From Ichthyophis bannanicus (taxonomy: Eukaryota > Chordata > Amphibia > Gymnophiona > Ichthyophiidae): a DNA stretch of 64,000 bases. Below the pieces are notes generated by a model. That model saw nothing but the letters and a program-made list of their open reading frames with translations, did no database searches and had not been told where the DNA came from. The stretch covers positions 1,248,509,523 through 1,248,573,522 of the forward strand of contig CM066033.1 in the NCBI GenBank assembly GCA_033557465.1, written 5' to 3'. The position numbers were made by a program, and so were the translations under genes. Positions 1-9,690 of this stretch are shown here, piece by piece. The stretch's first letter is position 1; every line of letters begins with the position of its first letter.

Positions 1-589
1 CTGGATGCATTACACATGTAGAGTGCCCTGCACGCACCCGTTGTAGCTCACACTGACACACATGTGTGTGTCCTCATGTGTCTCTCACACAACACTGACA
101 CAAAGCACAGAGTGATATCTGGACAGCACAGTTAAACGGTAATAATGTAAAACCTTATTTACATAACAAACTGTGGGTGGGGGTGTTCATTGGCCCACAT
201 GCAAACCTCGCTGTCAAACAGCTCTGCTGCCCTCCATGTGTGGGGTAGGCCATAGCATGGGCTGTGACAGGGCAGGTGTGTACTGCGTATCCACGCACTA
301 CACACCCTGGGGACCCCTGTCACATGGTGGCTGCTCCGCCACGCCCCCAGCTACGCGCTCCTCCAACAAGCGTAGGCGGTCAGCCACCATGGTCAGGGTC
401 GCCAGGACCTGCCCCATGATAAGGGCGTTCTGCCTCTGGGCGTGTGCATGCGCACGCACAGCCGCGGCCACTCGCAGCCCGCACATGCAGCCACACATGG
501 GGGCTCCATACATCAAACAGGGAACTTTTACTTGAGCACAGTAGGTTGCTGAACTCTGTAACCTCCTCAGGTTCAGAAACTGCTAACAC
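1..589. other. Left flank, no recognised gene
   Basis: No gene is identified here. On the minus strand, roughly 300-516, an open frame encodes a short Ala/Arg/Leu-rich stretch with leucines spaced like an amphipathic helix, followed by a Gly/Pro-rich tail. This could be the C-terminal remnant of a transposon accessory protein, but I cannot name it. A short GT/CA-rich run lies at about 55-95. A sequence of about 20 bases near 504-523 recurs with two differences at 681-700 in the 5' leader of the CR1 element. Confidence 0.3.
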
Positions 590-725
590 CTAATCAAGAG
601 TTAGTGGGCCTGTTTCCTGAGTGCAGTTGAAGCCTGCATAAAAAGCTCCTGTGCCCTGCCCTTTTGAGGCTTTCCTAACCAGGGCTCCACACATCAAACA
701 ATACCTAAGCTCCACAAACAGGACA

Positions 726-1670
726 ATGGCTGGGAAAAATCGTATTGCTAAAGCTGTTGCCCCCGTTACAGCTTCTGCCTCGGTCCAGACAGAGGTCCTA
801 ATGCCAGTTGAGGAACCGGTTCCATGTGCAGGGTGCCTGCATGCTGAAGCTCTGAGGAAACAAGTGGAGGAACTCAGAGAGGAGGTGGCGAGGCTGAGGA
901 GCATTCAAGACAGTGAGAAGTACATTGATGAGATGCTTCTTGCAGCAACCAGGCTCTCCAGCATAGGAGAAGATGGGTGCCAACAGAATGTCGATGGTTG
1001 GACAAAAGTCACCAGAGCCTGCAAAATCACCAATCCAACTTCTCCAGCCCTTGAATTGAAGAACCATTATGCAGCCCTGGAAGTGGAGGAGGTGAAAGCA
1101 TCCCTGGAAAGGGAAGAACCAGAGTTCAAGTACCCCATAGTTGCGGAATCAGTGACCAGAAGGAAACGAAGGGTAGTGGTGGTTGGAGACTCTCTTCTGA
1201 GGGGTACTGAGGCGTCCATCTGCCGACCAGACTTGATGTCCAGAGAGGTATGCTGTCTGCCTGGTGTCAAGATCCAAGATGTTACGGAGAGTTTGCCGAG
1301 ACTCATCAAGCCCACTGACTATTACCCAATGTTGCTAATCCATGTTGGAACAAATGATACTGCCAGGTATACCTCGGAACGTATCAAAAGTGACTTCATG
1401 GCTCTGGGACAGAGGGTGAAGCAGGTAGGTGCACAGGTGGTGTTCTCTTCAATCCTCCCTGTTGAGGGTAAAGGCCAAGGCAGAGAGGCTCGCATCCTGG
1501 AGATGAATGCATGGCTGCGTGGATGGTGTCTTCGAGAGAGTTTTGGCTTCCTAGACCATGGGATGCTGTTCCAAGGGTTGCAGAGTAGAGATGGCATCCA
1601 TCTGTCCAAGAAAGGTCAACGCATCTTTGGTAGTAGACTGGCTAATCTACTGAAGAGGGCTTTAAACTAG
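726..1670 (+). CDS. CR1 ORF1 protein: coiled coil plus SGNH/GDSL-type esterase domain
   Basis: This is a 314-residue protein. The start at 726 is chosen because it is the first ATG and has a strong Kozak context (A at -3, G at +4). Residues 25-65 hold a short Cys-x-x-Cys-His motif followed by a Leu/Glu-rich segment that looks like a coiled coil. From about residue 148 to the end is an SGNH hydrolase fold: GDSL at 154-157 with the nucleophile serine, HVGTND at 206-211 with the oxyanion Gly and Asn, and DGIHLS from 289 with the catalytic Asp and His. All four SGNH blocks are intact. CR1 ORF1 proteins are known to bind nucleic acid and often carry this esterase, whose substrate in the transposition cycle is not settled. 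The stop at 1668-1670 is 11 bases before the ORF2 ATG, in another frame. No inactivating change is seen. Confidence 0.88.
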   Translation: MAGKNRIAKAVAPVTASASVQTEVLMPVEEPVPCAGCLHAEALRKQVEELREEVARLRSIQDSEKYIDEMLLAATRLSSIGEDGCQQNVDGWTKVTRACKITNPTSPALELKNHYAALEVEEVKASLEREEPEFKYPIVAESVTRRKRRVVVVGDSLLRGTEASICRPDLMSREVCCLPGVKIQDVTESLPRLIKPTDYYPMLLIHVGTNDTARYTSERIKSDFMALGQRVKQVGAQVVFSSILPVEGKGQGREARILEMNAWLRGWCLRESFGFLDHGMLFQGLQSRDGIHLSKKGQRIFGSRLANLLKRALN

Positions 1671-1681
1671 ATTCGTTGGGG

Positions 1682-4542
1682 ATGGGTGAAGAAAGCCCCC
1701 AGGTAAGTGAAAGCCCCCAGGTAGGTGATACATTAAATACCTTTATGGAAATGGGTAACAGGGGTAACATATGGAAAGCAGTGTGTATTAATGCCCGTAG
1801 CATGGGAAATAAGATCCCTGCAGTTGAAGCTTTGGTGGGAGTGGCTGACTTGGATTTAGTGGCAGTTACAGAAACATGGTTCACAGAAAACCATGACTGG
1901 GATGTAACTATACCTGGCTATACTTTATTCAGAAAGGACAGGGTAGGAAGAAGGGGAGGAGGAGTGGCACTATATGTAAAAACTACTATTAAAGCTTTGG
2001 AATTACAGAGCTTAAAAGGGAGAGAGGAGGCATTGTGGGTTAAACTAGAAAGAGGGAAAGAGAAATCTATTTGCATTGGTGTGATATACAGACCTCCCTC
2101 ACAAGAGGAAGAGGTGGACAGAGAGTTAATTGAAGACATGCGCAGCATTGCTAGGAAAGGGGAAGTGCTACTGCTAGGAGATTTCAATATGCCAGATGTT
2201 GATTGCACATTCCTGCTGCAGTATCATCTAGAAATAAGGAGATCCTGGATTCTCTACAGAGAGACCTATTCAGGCAATTGGTAACAGACCCCACACGTGA
2301 AGGGGCCATACTGGACTTGGTGCTTACCAATGGTGAAAGTGTTTCTGATGTTGTAGTGGGAGATCATTTTGCATCCAGTGATCACCAGATGGTGTGGTTC
2401 AGTATTAGGACTAGGGCTGTTAGAATCCATTCCAAGGTGAAGATCTTAGACTTTAGGAAGACTAACTTTGCGAAGATGGGCCAATACCTCAGGGAGTCGT
2501 TAGTGGGATGGGAACAGCTGGTGGATGTAGAAAAACAGTGGGCAAAACTGAAAGGGGGTATTTTAAAGGCAACCAACCTTTTTGTTAAAATGGTAAATAA
2601 AGGCAAAAGGAACAGGAGACCGCTATGGTTTTCGAAGGAAGTAGCTGAAAAAGTGAAGAAAAAGAGGGAGGCCTTCATGAAATACAAGAGATCACAGAGA
2701 GAGGAAGACAGGCATCTGTATTTGGAAAAACTTAGAGAAGCTAGCAAAGTAGTCAAGAAGGCAAAGATTCAAAAGGAGGAGGAAATAGCCAATGCAATAA
2801 AATGGGGGGATAAGACATTTTTCAGATATATTAGTGAGAAGAGGAAGGGCAAAAGTGGTATTGTCAGACTCAAGGGTGCAGGGGGGGAATATGTAGAAGC
2901 TGATAAGGATAAAGCGGAATTGCTTAACAAATATTTTTGTTCTGTGTTCACAGATGAAGAACCAGGAGCAGGACCTCAAAAAACACCCACAAATAAGAAC
3001 AGAAGCGAGGGACATCTTGAACAATTTTCAGAAGACTGTGTTCGTGAGAAACTAGCTCAACTTAAAGTAGACAAAGCGATGGGACCGGATGGGATACACC
3101 CTAGAATACTGAGGGAACTTGGGGACGTTCTAGCAACTCCACTGACTGACCTTTTCAATGCCTCGTTGGAGTCGGGAGTGGTGCCAAAGGACTGGAGAGA
3201 GGCTCATGTAGTGCCTTTACACAAAAGCGGAAGTAAGGATGTGGTTGAAAACTACAGGCCGGTTAGTTTAACTTCGGTGGTGAGTAAATTATTGGAAACG
3301 CTGCTGAAAGAGAAAATAGTGAGGTTTCTGGAGTCCGGCCGATTACAGGATCCGAGGCAGCATGGATTCACCAGAGGCAGGTCTTGTCAGACAAATCTGA
3401 TTGATTTCTTTGACTGGGTGACCAGGGAGTTGGACCAAGGGAGAGCTCTAGATGTGGTGTATTTAGATTTCAGTAAAGCCTTTGACACTGTTCCTCACAG
3501 GCGACTTATAAACAAACTGAGCACCCTAGGGATGGACCCTAAAGTTACTGCTTGGGTTAGAAATTGGTTGGGTGGGAGGCGACAAAGAGTACAAGTAAAT
3601 GGAGCTCACTCTGAGGAGAATGATGTTACCAGTGGTGTGCCCCAGGGATCTGTCCTTGGTCCGATTCTTTTTAATATCTTTGTTAGTGATATAGCGGAAG
3701 GGCTGTCGGGTAAGGTTTGCCTCTTTGCGGATGATACCAAAATCTGCAATAGAGTAGACACCCAGGAAGGTGTAGATAACATGAGGAGGGATCTAGCTAA
3801 GCTTGAAGAATGGTCTAGAATTTGGCAGCTGGGATTTAATGTTAAAAAATGTAAGGTCATGCATTTGGGCTGCAGCAATCCAAGGGAGCAATACAGTATA
3901 GGTGGTGAAGTACTTTTGTCCACTAAAGAAGAGCGGGACCTAGGCGTGGTTGTGTCTGATGATCTTAAAGTAGCTAAACAGGTAGAAAAGGCGACGGCAA
4001 AAGCTAGAAGGATGCTTGGGTGCATACGGAGAGGAATGGCTAGCAGAAAAAAGGAGGTGATAATGCCTCTGTATAAGTCTTTGGTGCGACGTCATTTGGA
4101 GTATGGTGTGCAATACTGGAGACCGCACCTTCAGAAGGATGTGAACAGGATGGAGTCGGTGCAGAGGGTTGCTACTAAAATGATTAATGGGCTTCATTAT
4201 AAAGCATATGAGGACAGACTTAAGGATCTTAATATGTACACCTTAGAGGAAAGGCGGGATAGAGGTGATATGATTGAGATGTTTAAATACCTCCGTGGCA
4301 TAAATGTTCAGGGAGAGAGCCTCTTTCAATTGAAAGCAAGTTCTGCTATGAGGGGACATGGGATGAGGGTGAAGGGAGATAGATTCAGGAGTGATATGCG
4401 GAAATATTTCTTTATGGAAAGAGTAGTGGATCCGTGGAATAGTCTCCCAGTGGAGGTGGCAGAGATGAGGACAGTAACTGAATTCAAAAAAGCATGGGAC
4501 CAACACAGAGGATCTCTAAAGGTAAAAAGTGGACTGTTGTAG
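1682..4542 (+). pseudogene. CR1 ORF2: APE endonuclease plus reverse transcriptase, one frameshift
   Basis: ORF2 should nick target DNA and reverse-transcribe the element RNA (target-primed reverse transcription). The frame from 1682 gives the N-terminal two thirds of an APE-type endonuclease, with a TETWF motif, a GGGVALY block, IYRPP, and GDFN at about 2177. Near 2200 a single-base loss moves the reading to another frame, which then runs unbroken to 4542. That frame supplies the SSDHQ endonuclease motif at about 2375, the GPDGIHP region, the SGVPQGSVLGP block and the catalytic FADD at 3724-3735, then the CR1 C-terminal domain. All catalytic motifs are present. The frameshift lies after GDFNMPDVD. 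It may be real or a one-base consensus error, because no other damage is visible. Confidence 0.9.
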
Positions 4543-4622
4543 TTGTTATGGAAGGACAGACTAGATGGGCCTTGTGGTCTTTTTCTGTCATCATGTTTCT
4601 ATGTTTCTATGTTTCTATGTTT
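4543..4622 (+). repeat. CR1-A 3' UTR and octamer tail
   Basis: The stretch after the ORF2 stop is about 50 bases of conserved CR1 3' UTR, recognised because its complement recurs at 62,139-62,282. It ends in nearly four tandem ATGTTTCT units. CR1 elements end in short tandem octamers rather than poly(A), which marks the 3' end of the insertion. Confidence 0.85.
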
Positions 4623-4998
4623 CCTGTGTTGACTGTCTGGGGCATTCCCCACACCACCAGGATGAGGGGTAGAGCTCTGAGGTGAGGCCTACTGCATCCT
4701 GGGGATCTGGTTTGCCTCCTGTGTTGACTGTCTGGGGCATTCCCCACACCACCAGGATGAGGGGTAGGGCTCTGAGGTGAGGCCTACTGCATCCTGGGGA
4801 TCTGGTTTGCCTCCTGTGTTGACTGTCTGGGGCATTCCCCACACCACCAGGATGAGGGGTAGGGCTCTGAAGTGAGGCCTACTGCATCCTGGGGATCTGG
4901 TTTGCCTCCTGTGTTGACTGTCTGGGGCATTCCCCACACCACCAGGATGAGGGGTAGGGCTCTGAGGTGAGGCCTACTGCATCCTGGGGATGTGTGTT
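4623..4998. repeat. Minisatellite array 1, about 95-bp unit, four copies
   Basis: Four near-identical units begin at about 4623, 4718, 4813 and 4908, each starting with CCTGTGTTGACTGTCTGGGG and carrying GCATCCTGGGGAT near the end. Unit-to-unit differences are single bases. The last unit diverges at about 4990 into a linker leading to the second array. Confidence 0.92.
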
Positions 4999-5028
4999 GT
5001 TACTGTAGTCACAGCCAGGCCCAGCTAC

Positions 5029-5347
5029 CATAGCATAGGGACAGGGGATGGGCTCCTCATATGGGACCCTCCGCATCCTGGGGCTATGGTCTGATCCTTG
5101 GGAGCACTAACAAGGCCTGTATCCATAGCACAGGGACAGGGGATGGGCTCCTCATATGGGACCATCCGCATCCTGGGGCTATGGCCTGATCCTTGGGAGC
5201 ACTAACAAGGCCTGTATCCATAGCACAGGGACAGGGGATGGGCTCCTCATATGGGACCCTCCGCATCCTGGGGCTATGGCCTGATCCTTGGGAGCACTAA
5301 CAAGGACTGTATCCATAGCACAGGGACAGGGGATGGGCTCCTCATAT
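5029..5347. repeat. Minisatellite array 2, about 95-bp unit, three to four copies
   Basis: Units share CATAGCACAGGGACAGGGG (at about 5029, 5124, 5219 and 5314) followed by GATGGGCTCCTCATATGGG and a GCATCCTGGGG block. The period matches array 1 and the GCATCCTGGGG block is common to both, so the two arrays look like two sub-types of one ancestral repeat. The last unit stops inside the G-rich tract. Confidence 0.9.
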
Positions 5348-5401
5348 GGGGGGGGGGCGGGGGCGGGGCAGGGGGCAGGGGCGGGGGCGGGGGGCGGGGC
5401 G
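5347..5401. repeat. G-rich low-complexity tract, potential G-quadruplex
   Basis: About 55 bases of almost pure G with single C or A interruptions on the plus strand give many runs of four or more G. The tract sits exactly between the minisatellite and the broken end of the retroviral pol gene. The sequence supports G-quadruplex potential. Slippage or misassembly at this boundary is also possible. Confidence 0.8.
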
Positions 5402-6712
5402 ACAATATCCCGCGGCCCCCAGGAAGGCTCTTACTTGCCTCCTAGTGGTTGGAATGGGGATATTGCATACAGCTTCTTTGCGTTCTGGTCCTAAACGTCG
5501 GATCCCACTGGACAACTGGAATCCTAAATACTTGACTTCAGTTTGGCATAGTTGTGCTTTGGCTCTTGAAACTTTGTATCCAGCATCTTTGAGAAGGTAC
5601 AGAAGTTCACTAGTAGCTTGTAGGCATTCACCTTCTGAACTGGTGGCTATGAGCAAGTTATCTACATACTGAAGAAGAACCCTCTTTCCTGGGTCCACTG
5701 GGTAACTTGAGAGATCTTGATTCAGGGCAGCACTGAAGAGAGTAGGTGAATTCTTGAATCCTTGGGGTAATCTGGTCCAGGTGAGTTGACCCCGCCTTCC
5801 TGTTGTGGGGTCTTGCCATTCAAAAGCGAATAAAAGTTGACTCGTGGGTGCTAGGCGCACACAGAAAAAGGCATCTTTCAGGTCCAGGACGGTGAAGTGA
5901 GTAGCCTCAGCGGGGATCAGTCCCAAGAGAGTATAAGGGTTTGGTACTACTGGGTGTATAGTTTCAACTGCATCATTTACTCAGCTTAGATCTTGTACTG
6001 GATGGTAGTCCCCTGTCCCAGGCTTCTTTACTGGGAGAAGGGGGGTGTTCCAAGGTGACTGGCATTCCTTGAGAAGTCCGTACTTTAGCAGTTTCATCAA
6101 ATGGCAGTGAATTCCTTCTATGGCTGGTCGAGGGAGAGGATACTGCTTCACATGCACTGGTTCCACTCCTGGCTTGGGGGTGACAATGACAGGGGCTATG
6201 TTCTTTGCTAGGCCAGGTGGATTATCTTCTGCCCATACTTCAGGTGGGGCTATAAGGTTGGTAGGTATACAGGGACTAGTTGACTTTATTGGAGCTGCAC
6301 TATAGAACCGCCATTCTTCTTCTCGGGGAACAGTAAGCACCATCAATGCAGCAGGCTTTGGGTTCACAGTCATTTTCATTTCTCCCCCTTCAGCAAAGGA
6401 TATTTGGGCCTGGAGCTTGGCAAGCATGTCTCGGCCCAATAGTGGAATAGGGCACTCAGGCATATACAAGAACTGGTGCATTATCTTCTGTCCCCCTAGT
6501 TCACACATGCGGTTCTGCAAGAATGGTTTTGTGGCTTTATTTCCAGTGGCTCCCACAACGGTGACAGATCGTGAGGACAGAGGAGCTACTGGTTTGGCTA
6601 CTACTGAATGTTCTGCTCCTGTATCTACCATGAATTCCATGTATTGGTCCCCTATCTTTAAACTGACCATAGGCTCCTGGGGACCCAGGGTGAACTTGGA
6701 GCCCGGTCTGGC
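5401..6712 (-). pseudogene. pol: Retroviral pol: protease plus partial reverse transcriptase; one stop, altered active site
   Basis: Pol continues in the gag frame directly after the amber codon. Aspartic protease covers about 6670-6340 with the active-site DTGA at about 6616-6629 and a GRDML block. Reverse transcriptase follows with the PVKKPGTGDY and VLDLKDAFF motifs. A TGA at 5981-5983 breaks the frame just after the QDL block. The catalytic YVDD is changed to YVDN at 5657-5668, so the second metal-binding Asp is lost and the polymerase should be inactive. The frame ends in the FLGAAGYCR region, where connection and RNase H would begin. Beyond it lies the C-rich strand of the G tract. Confidence 0.88.
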
Positions 6713-8409
6713 CTAGTCTTCATCTATGTCGTCCAGGTCATAGCCCATTGCTACTGCCACTCCCTCAATGGCTTCTTCCCTTTCTTGCTGGAACTGTGTT
6801 CGATTCATTCCTCCCCTCCTTCGAAATCGTCCTCCGGGCCTCCAGGGACTCCCTCCTCCCCTTGCAGGGGCGGAGTCCAGATGCGGGCACTCATTTCTCC
6901 AATGTCCTTCTTCCTTGCAGTAGGCGCACTGATTTGCACCCAATTGAGGCCTTTCGCTTCCGCGGCCTCTTCCACGTCCTCTGGTCCTTTGATTAGGAAA
7001 ACCTCCTCCACGTCGTTCGGTTATAGCAGCAGCAAGAAGATCTGCCTTCTTCTTCATCCTTCGTTCACTTTCTCTGTCTCGTTCATTTTCACGATTCACA
7101 AATACTTTCTGAGCGACTTCCATTAACTGAGCTGTATTCATGCCCGCAAATCCATGCAATTTCTGCAATTTTCGTTTTATGTCTCTCTGGGACTGACTAA
7201 CAAAGGCCGCATTTACCATGCGTAAATTTTCCTGAGCGGCGGGATCATATGGGGTATACAATCTCTAAGCTTCAGACAACCGCTCATAAAAGGCCGCTGG
7301 GCTCTCATCTGGACCCTGGAGAACTTCCGATACTTTCCCGATATTCATGGCCCTCTGGCCTCCCTTCTTCAGGCCCTGCAATAAGGCCTGGCGAAATCTG
7401 GTTAGGGCCGCTGCCCCCCTTTCCTCATTCGGGTCCCACCTGGGATCTTCATTGGGGTATTCTGCAGCTGCTGCTTGCGGGGGATTTATTCCTCCCCTTT
7501 CTACAGGGTTCTCTTCTAACCATTGGAGGGCTGCTTGCCCAATTCGGCCTCGCTCCTCAGTAGTGAAGAGGGTGGACAGAAGCTGGCGACAATCAGCCCA
7601 GGTAGGCTGATGGGTTTGCATAATGCTAGACATTAGTTCTGTTAATTCCTGGGGCTTGGCTGTATAGGAAGCATAATGCGTTTTCCAGTTTAATAAATCT
7701 GTGGTGGAAAAGGGTACATAAACTAAGCTGGTTGGTCCTGGCGCCATCTGGCCCTGATCATTTAAAACAGGCATTCCAGGCACTTGGCGTAACGGCATTA
7801 GGTGCCCTGCTTTCTCCTTCTTCTTGGGAGTTACGCTTCTTAAATCATAAGGCTCCCGGACACAAATCTCCTTGGTGGGTGACCCTGAACTGGCAGGAGA
7901 GCCTCCGCTTTCTATCTCGTCAGAGGACTCGAGTCCCCCTGCTGTGCTTGGGCCTGACTCGGGACTTTCACTCGGGGTAGGGCGCTTCTTAGGATGTTGC
8001 ATCGGTATTCTCTGGGGCTCCTCTTCTGGCTCTACTTCAGGTCATGGTGCTGTGGGGACTAACTTCTGTGGGTGTTGGGGTAACCTATCCAGAATATCTG
8101 GGGACTCTGGGTCAGAATACACAGGCGGCTTCTCTTCCTTAGCCTTTTTGGTTCTCCTAGTAGTAGCTACAAATATTTTACAGTGCTCCTCATAACAGCG
8201 CTTCATCCATGAGGGCTGCTGTTCACATACACTTAACCAGGAATCTATATAAGGGAACTGGTCAGGATACACTCTTAATATGAGCTGATGGATTCGTAAA
8301 ACTGTCTCAAAATCAAAAGTGCCCCCTTGGGGCCATGAAGCAGCTAATGCGGGCCACTCCCTTTCACATAACATTTTTAATCTGGATGGAGTGGGGCTGA
8401 ATTTCGGCA
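6713..8409 (-). pseudogene. gag: Retroviral gag: matrix, p12-like, capsid, nucleocapsid; two premature stops
   Basis: Gag forms the virion shell. The frame opens within matrix, recognised by the WPQGGTFDF and PDQFPYIDSW blocks, so the N-terminal myristoylation signal is lost. A PPVY late-domain motif at about 8120 marks the p12-like region. Capsid follows with a typical gammaretroviral core (a QMAPGPTSLVYVPFS region at about 7730). Nucleocapsid has an Arg/Gly-rich stretch and one CCHC zinc knuckle (CAYCKEEGHWRNEC, about 6886-6929). Stops at 8042 (TGA) and 7265 (TAG) interrupt an otherwise continuous frame, and both look like point substitutions. The terminal amber codon at 6713-6715 is the normal gag end. 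Confidence 0.88.
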
Positions 8410-8415
8410 AAAAAA

Positions 8416-8440
8416 TACCGCGAGTGAAACCCTCGCGTTA
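8416..8440 (-). repeat. Family E terminal hairpin, variant with compensating change
   Basis: On the minus strand this reads as a 9-bp stem around a GGTTTCA loop, with arms TAACGCGAG and CTCGCGGTA. The matching hairpin in E5 (50,396-50,420) has TAACGCCAG and CTGGCGTTA. The stem C:G pair is G:C here, so both partners changed together. One A:T pair near the stem end is altered without compensation. Confidence 0.7.
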
Positions 8441-8529
8441 GAGCCGATTTAAAGGGAAGAGAAACCATTTCCGTCAGCAATGTACAGCAAAACCGGGGAA
8501 ACCTGCAAAACGTGAACAGTGTGATACAT

Positions 8530-8845
8530 GTGCACAGAACAAAATAGCAAATATAAATTGAAAATGACCACAACAAATTCCAAAAAAATTATAATCCAGC
8601 TGGGCAACAGTGATATTAATGGGCAACCATAAAAAACACTCCCAGGAAAGCTCCAAAAAAAAGAAAAGATTTTTGGAAGGGTCTACGCTCCGTAGACTCT
8701 TTCAAAAATCACTGCATTTTATTGGAGCTTTCCTGGGAGTGTATTTTATGGTTGCCCATTAATATCACTGTTGCCCAGCTTAGTTTTGGTTTTCTTCCCC
8801 TTTTTGGAGGTAATTTTGAGGTTTATTTGCACCTTTGTCCCCATA
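8530..8845. repeat. Inverted repeat, two arms of about 155 bp
   Basis: The arms at about 8530-8687 and 8690-8845 are complementary with roughly 80-90% identity by eye, centred on GTCTACGCTCCGTAGAC. The best match covers the block GGAGCTTTCCTGGGAGTGT through GCCCATTAATATCACTG. Other family E copies contain this block once, so it was duplicated in inverted orientation inside E1. Confidence 0.85.
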
Positions 8846-8899
8846 CAAGGTAAACGAGCCCACAGTAAAATTGTGCTGAGCCGGCTGTCTGACTCAAGC

Positions 8900-9690
8900 A
8901 GCCAGGTTTCCTATCTCCAGAGACTGCACTGTCTCTGCGGCCACAGCGTGGTGCAGCAGACACAGCCAATGCCTGTAGGACCAGAAGGTGACAGGTTCAA
9001 ATCCCAGCTGGGGCACCTGCCAACCCAGTCTCCATAGTTTAACCACCACTAAACAGTGATAGTAAAGACACTCCTTTATTGCTGAGAACATAAGCATGGT
9101 TCAAACACCCATATTTTACCCTACACCGCACACAAACCATAACAATGGGCATTACCTACAGCCGAGACCCCCAAATTCAGTCCTGGAGTGCCACAACTCA
9201 ATCAGGTCATATGCTTTTTCCCAGATAAGGACATGTCTGCATACTGGCGGAGGGTACAGGTGGTGGAGGGGGCAGTGGCTGCAAGCCACAGCAGACAGTG
9301 GCCAAGGCGTGTGCAGGCTGGCACCGTCCACTACAACAGACAGGCTCTGTTGGATGTACAGTCATGGACTCCCCAGAGAAGGCAGCATATCTGTGGCAAC
9401 ACAGTGGTGCAGTGCACACAGACAGTGTGTTCAGAAACAGAAGGTCACAGGTTCAAAGGCCAGCTGGGGCTACCACCAATCCTGTCCACATATTTTCCCA
9501 CAACTAAACCGTGATAGTAAGGACAAACCTTTATTGCTGAGAACATACGCATGGTTGATACGCCTATATTTTACCACACCAAACACAGACACCATAAACA
9601 GCCGCATTACCTAGAGCAGAGTCTCCCAAAGGCAGTCCTGGAGGGCCCCACACCATTCAGGTTCCATGTTGCCTCTAATAAAGATGCCTG
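8900..9690 (+). repeat. Direct duplication (offset about 455 bp) of a tRNA-like module with its downstream sequence
   Basis: Two copies of one segment lie in tandem. Each contains a tRNA-like stretch with an A-box-like sequence (CGTGGTGCAGCAGAC; CAGTGGTGCAGTGCAC) and a B-box-like GGTTCAAATCCC or GGTTCAAAGGCC, at about 8945-9012 and 9400-9470. Each is followed by TTTATTGCTGAGAACATA (9075 and 9530). E3-E6 hold one copy on the opposite strand, for example 49,458-49,530. No folded tRNA with a complete anticodon arm can be drawn, so this is a tRNA-derived module and not a tRNA gene. Confidence 0.72.

Larger units (their letters stand above)
590..4622 (+). mobile_element. CR1-type non-LTR retrotransposon, near full length (CR1-A)
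   Basis: A LINE of the CR1 clade carries two consecutive reading frames (ORF1 esterase-type, ORF2 endonuclease plus reverse transcriptase), a short 3' UTR and the octamer tail typical of CR1 (ATGTTTCT units at about 4591-4622). The 5' boundary is approximate. The leader upstream of ORF1 has no internal mark that fixes it. ORF2 has one frameshift and is otherwise open over more than 2.3 kb, so this is a young insertion. Its 3' tail abuts the 95-bp minisatellite exactly. A 5'-truncated relative with the same tail lies at 62,139-62,282 on the other strand. Confidence 0.9.
5401..8409 (-). mobile_element. Truncated class I (gammaretrovirus-like) endogenous retrovirus, gag-pol only
   Basis: A minus-strand provirus fragment runs from matrix near 8409 to mid reverse transcriptase near 5401. 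No LTR, leader, RNase H, integrase or env is present in the window. Gag and pol share one frame throughout, separated only by an amber codon, as in gammaretroviruses. Inside that frame are three extra stop codons (8042-8044, 7265-7267, 5981-5983) and no frameshift. The 5' side abuts a family E element at about 8409. The 3' side ends in the G-rich tract. Confidence 0.9.

Noticed and set aside
298..516. Harbinger-type accessory protein remnant
   Set aside because: The helical stretch alone is too short and compositionally biased to name a family.
4623..5347. CRISPR-like array
   Set aside because: Units are direct 95-bp repeats with no unique spacers between them, in a vertebrate-type genome. 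They are minisatellites.
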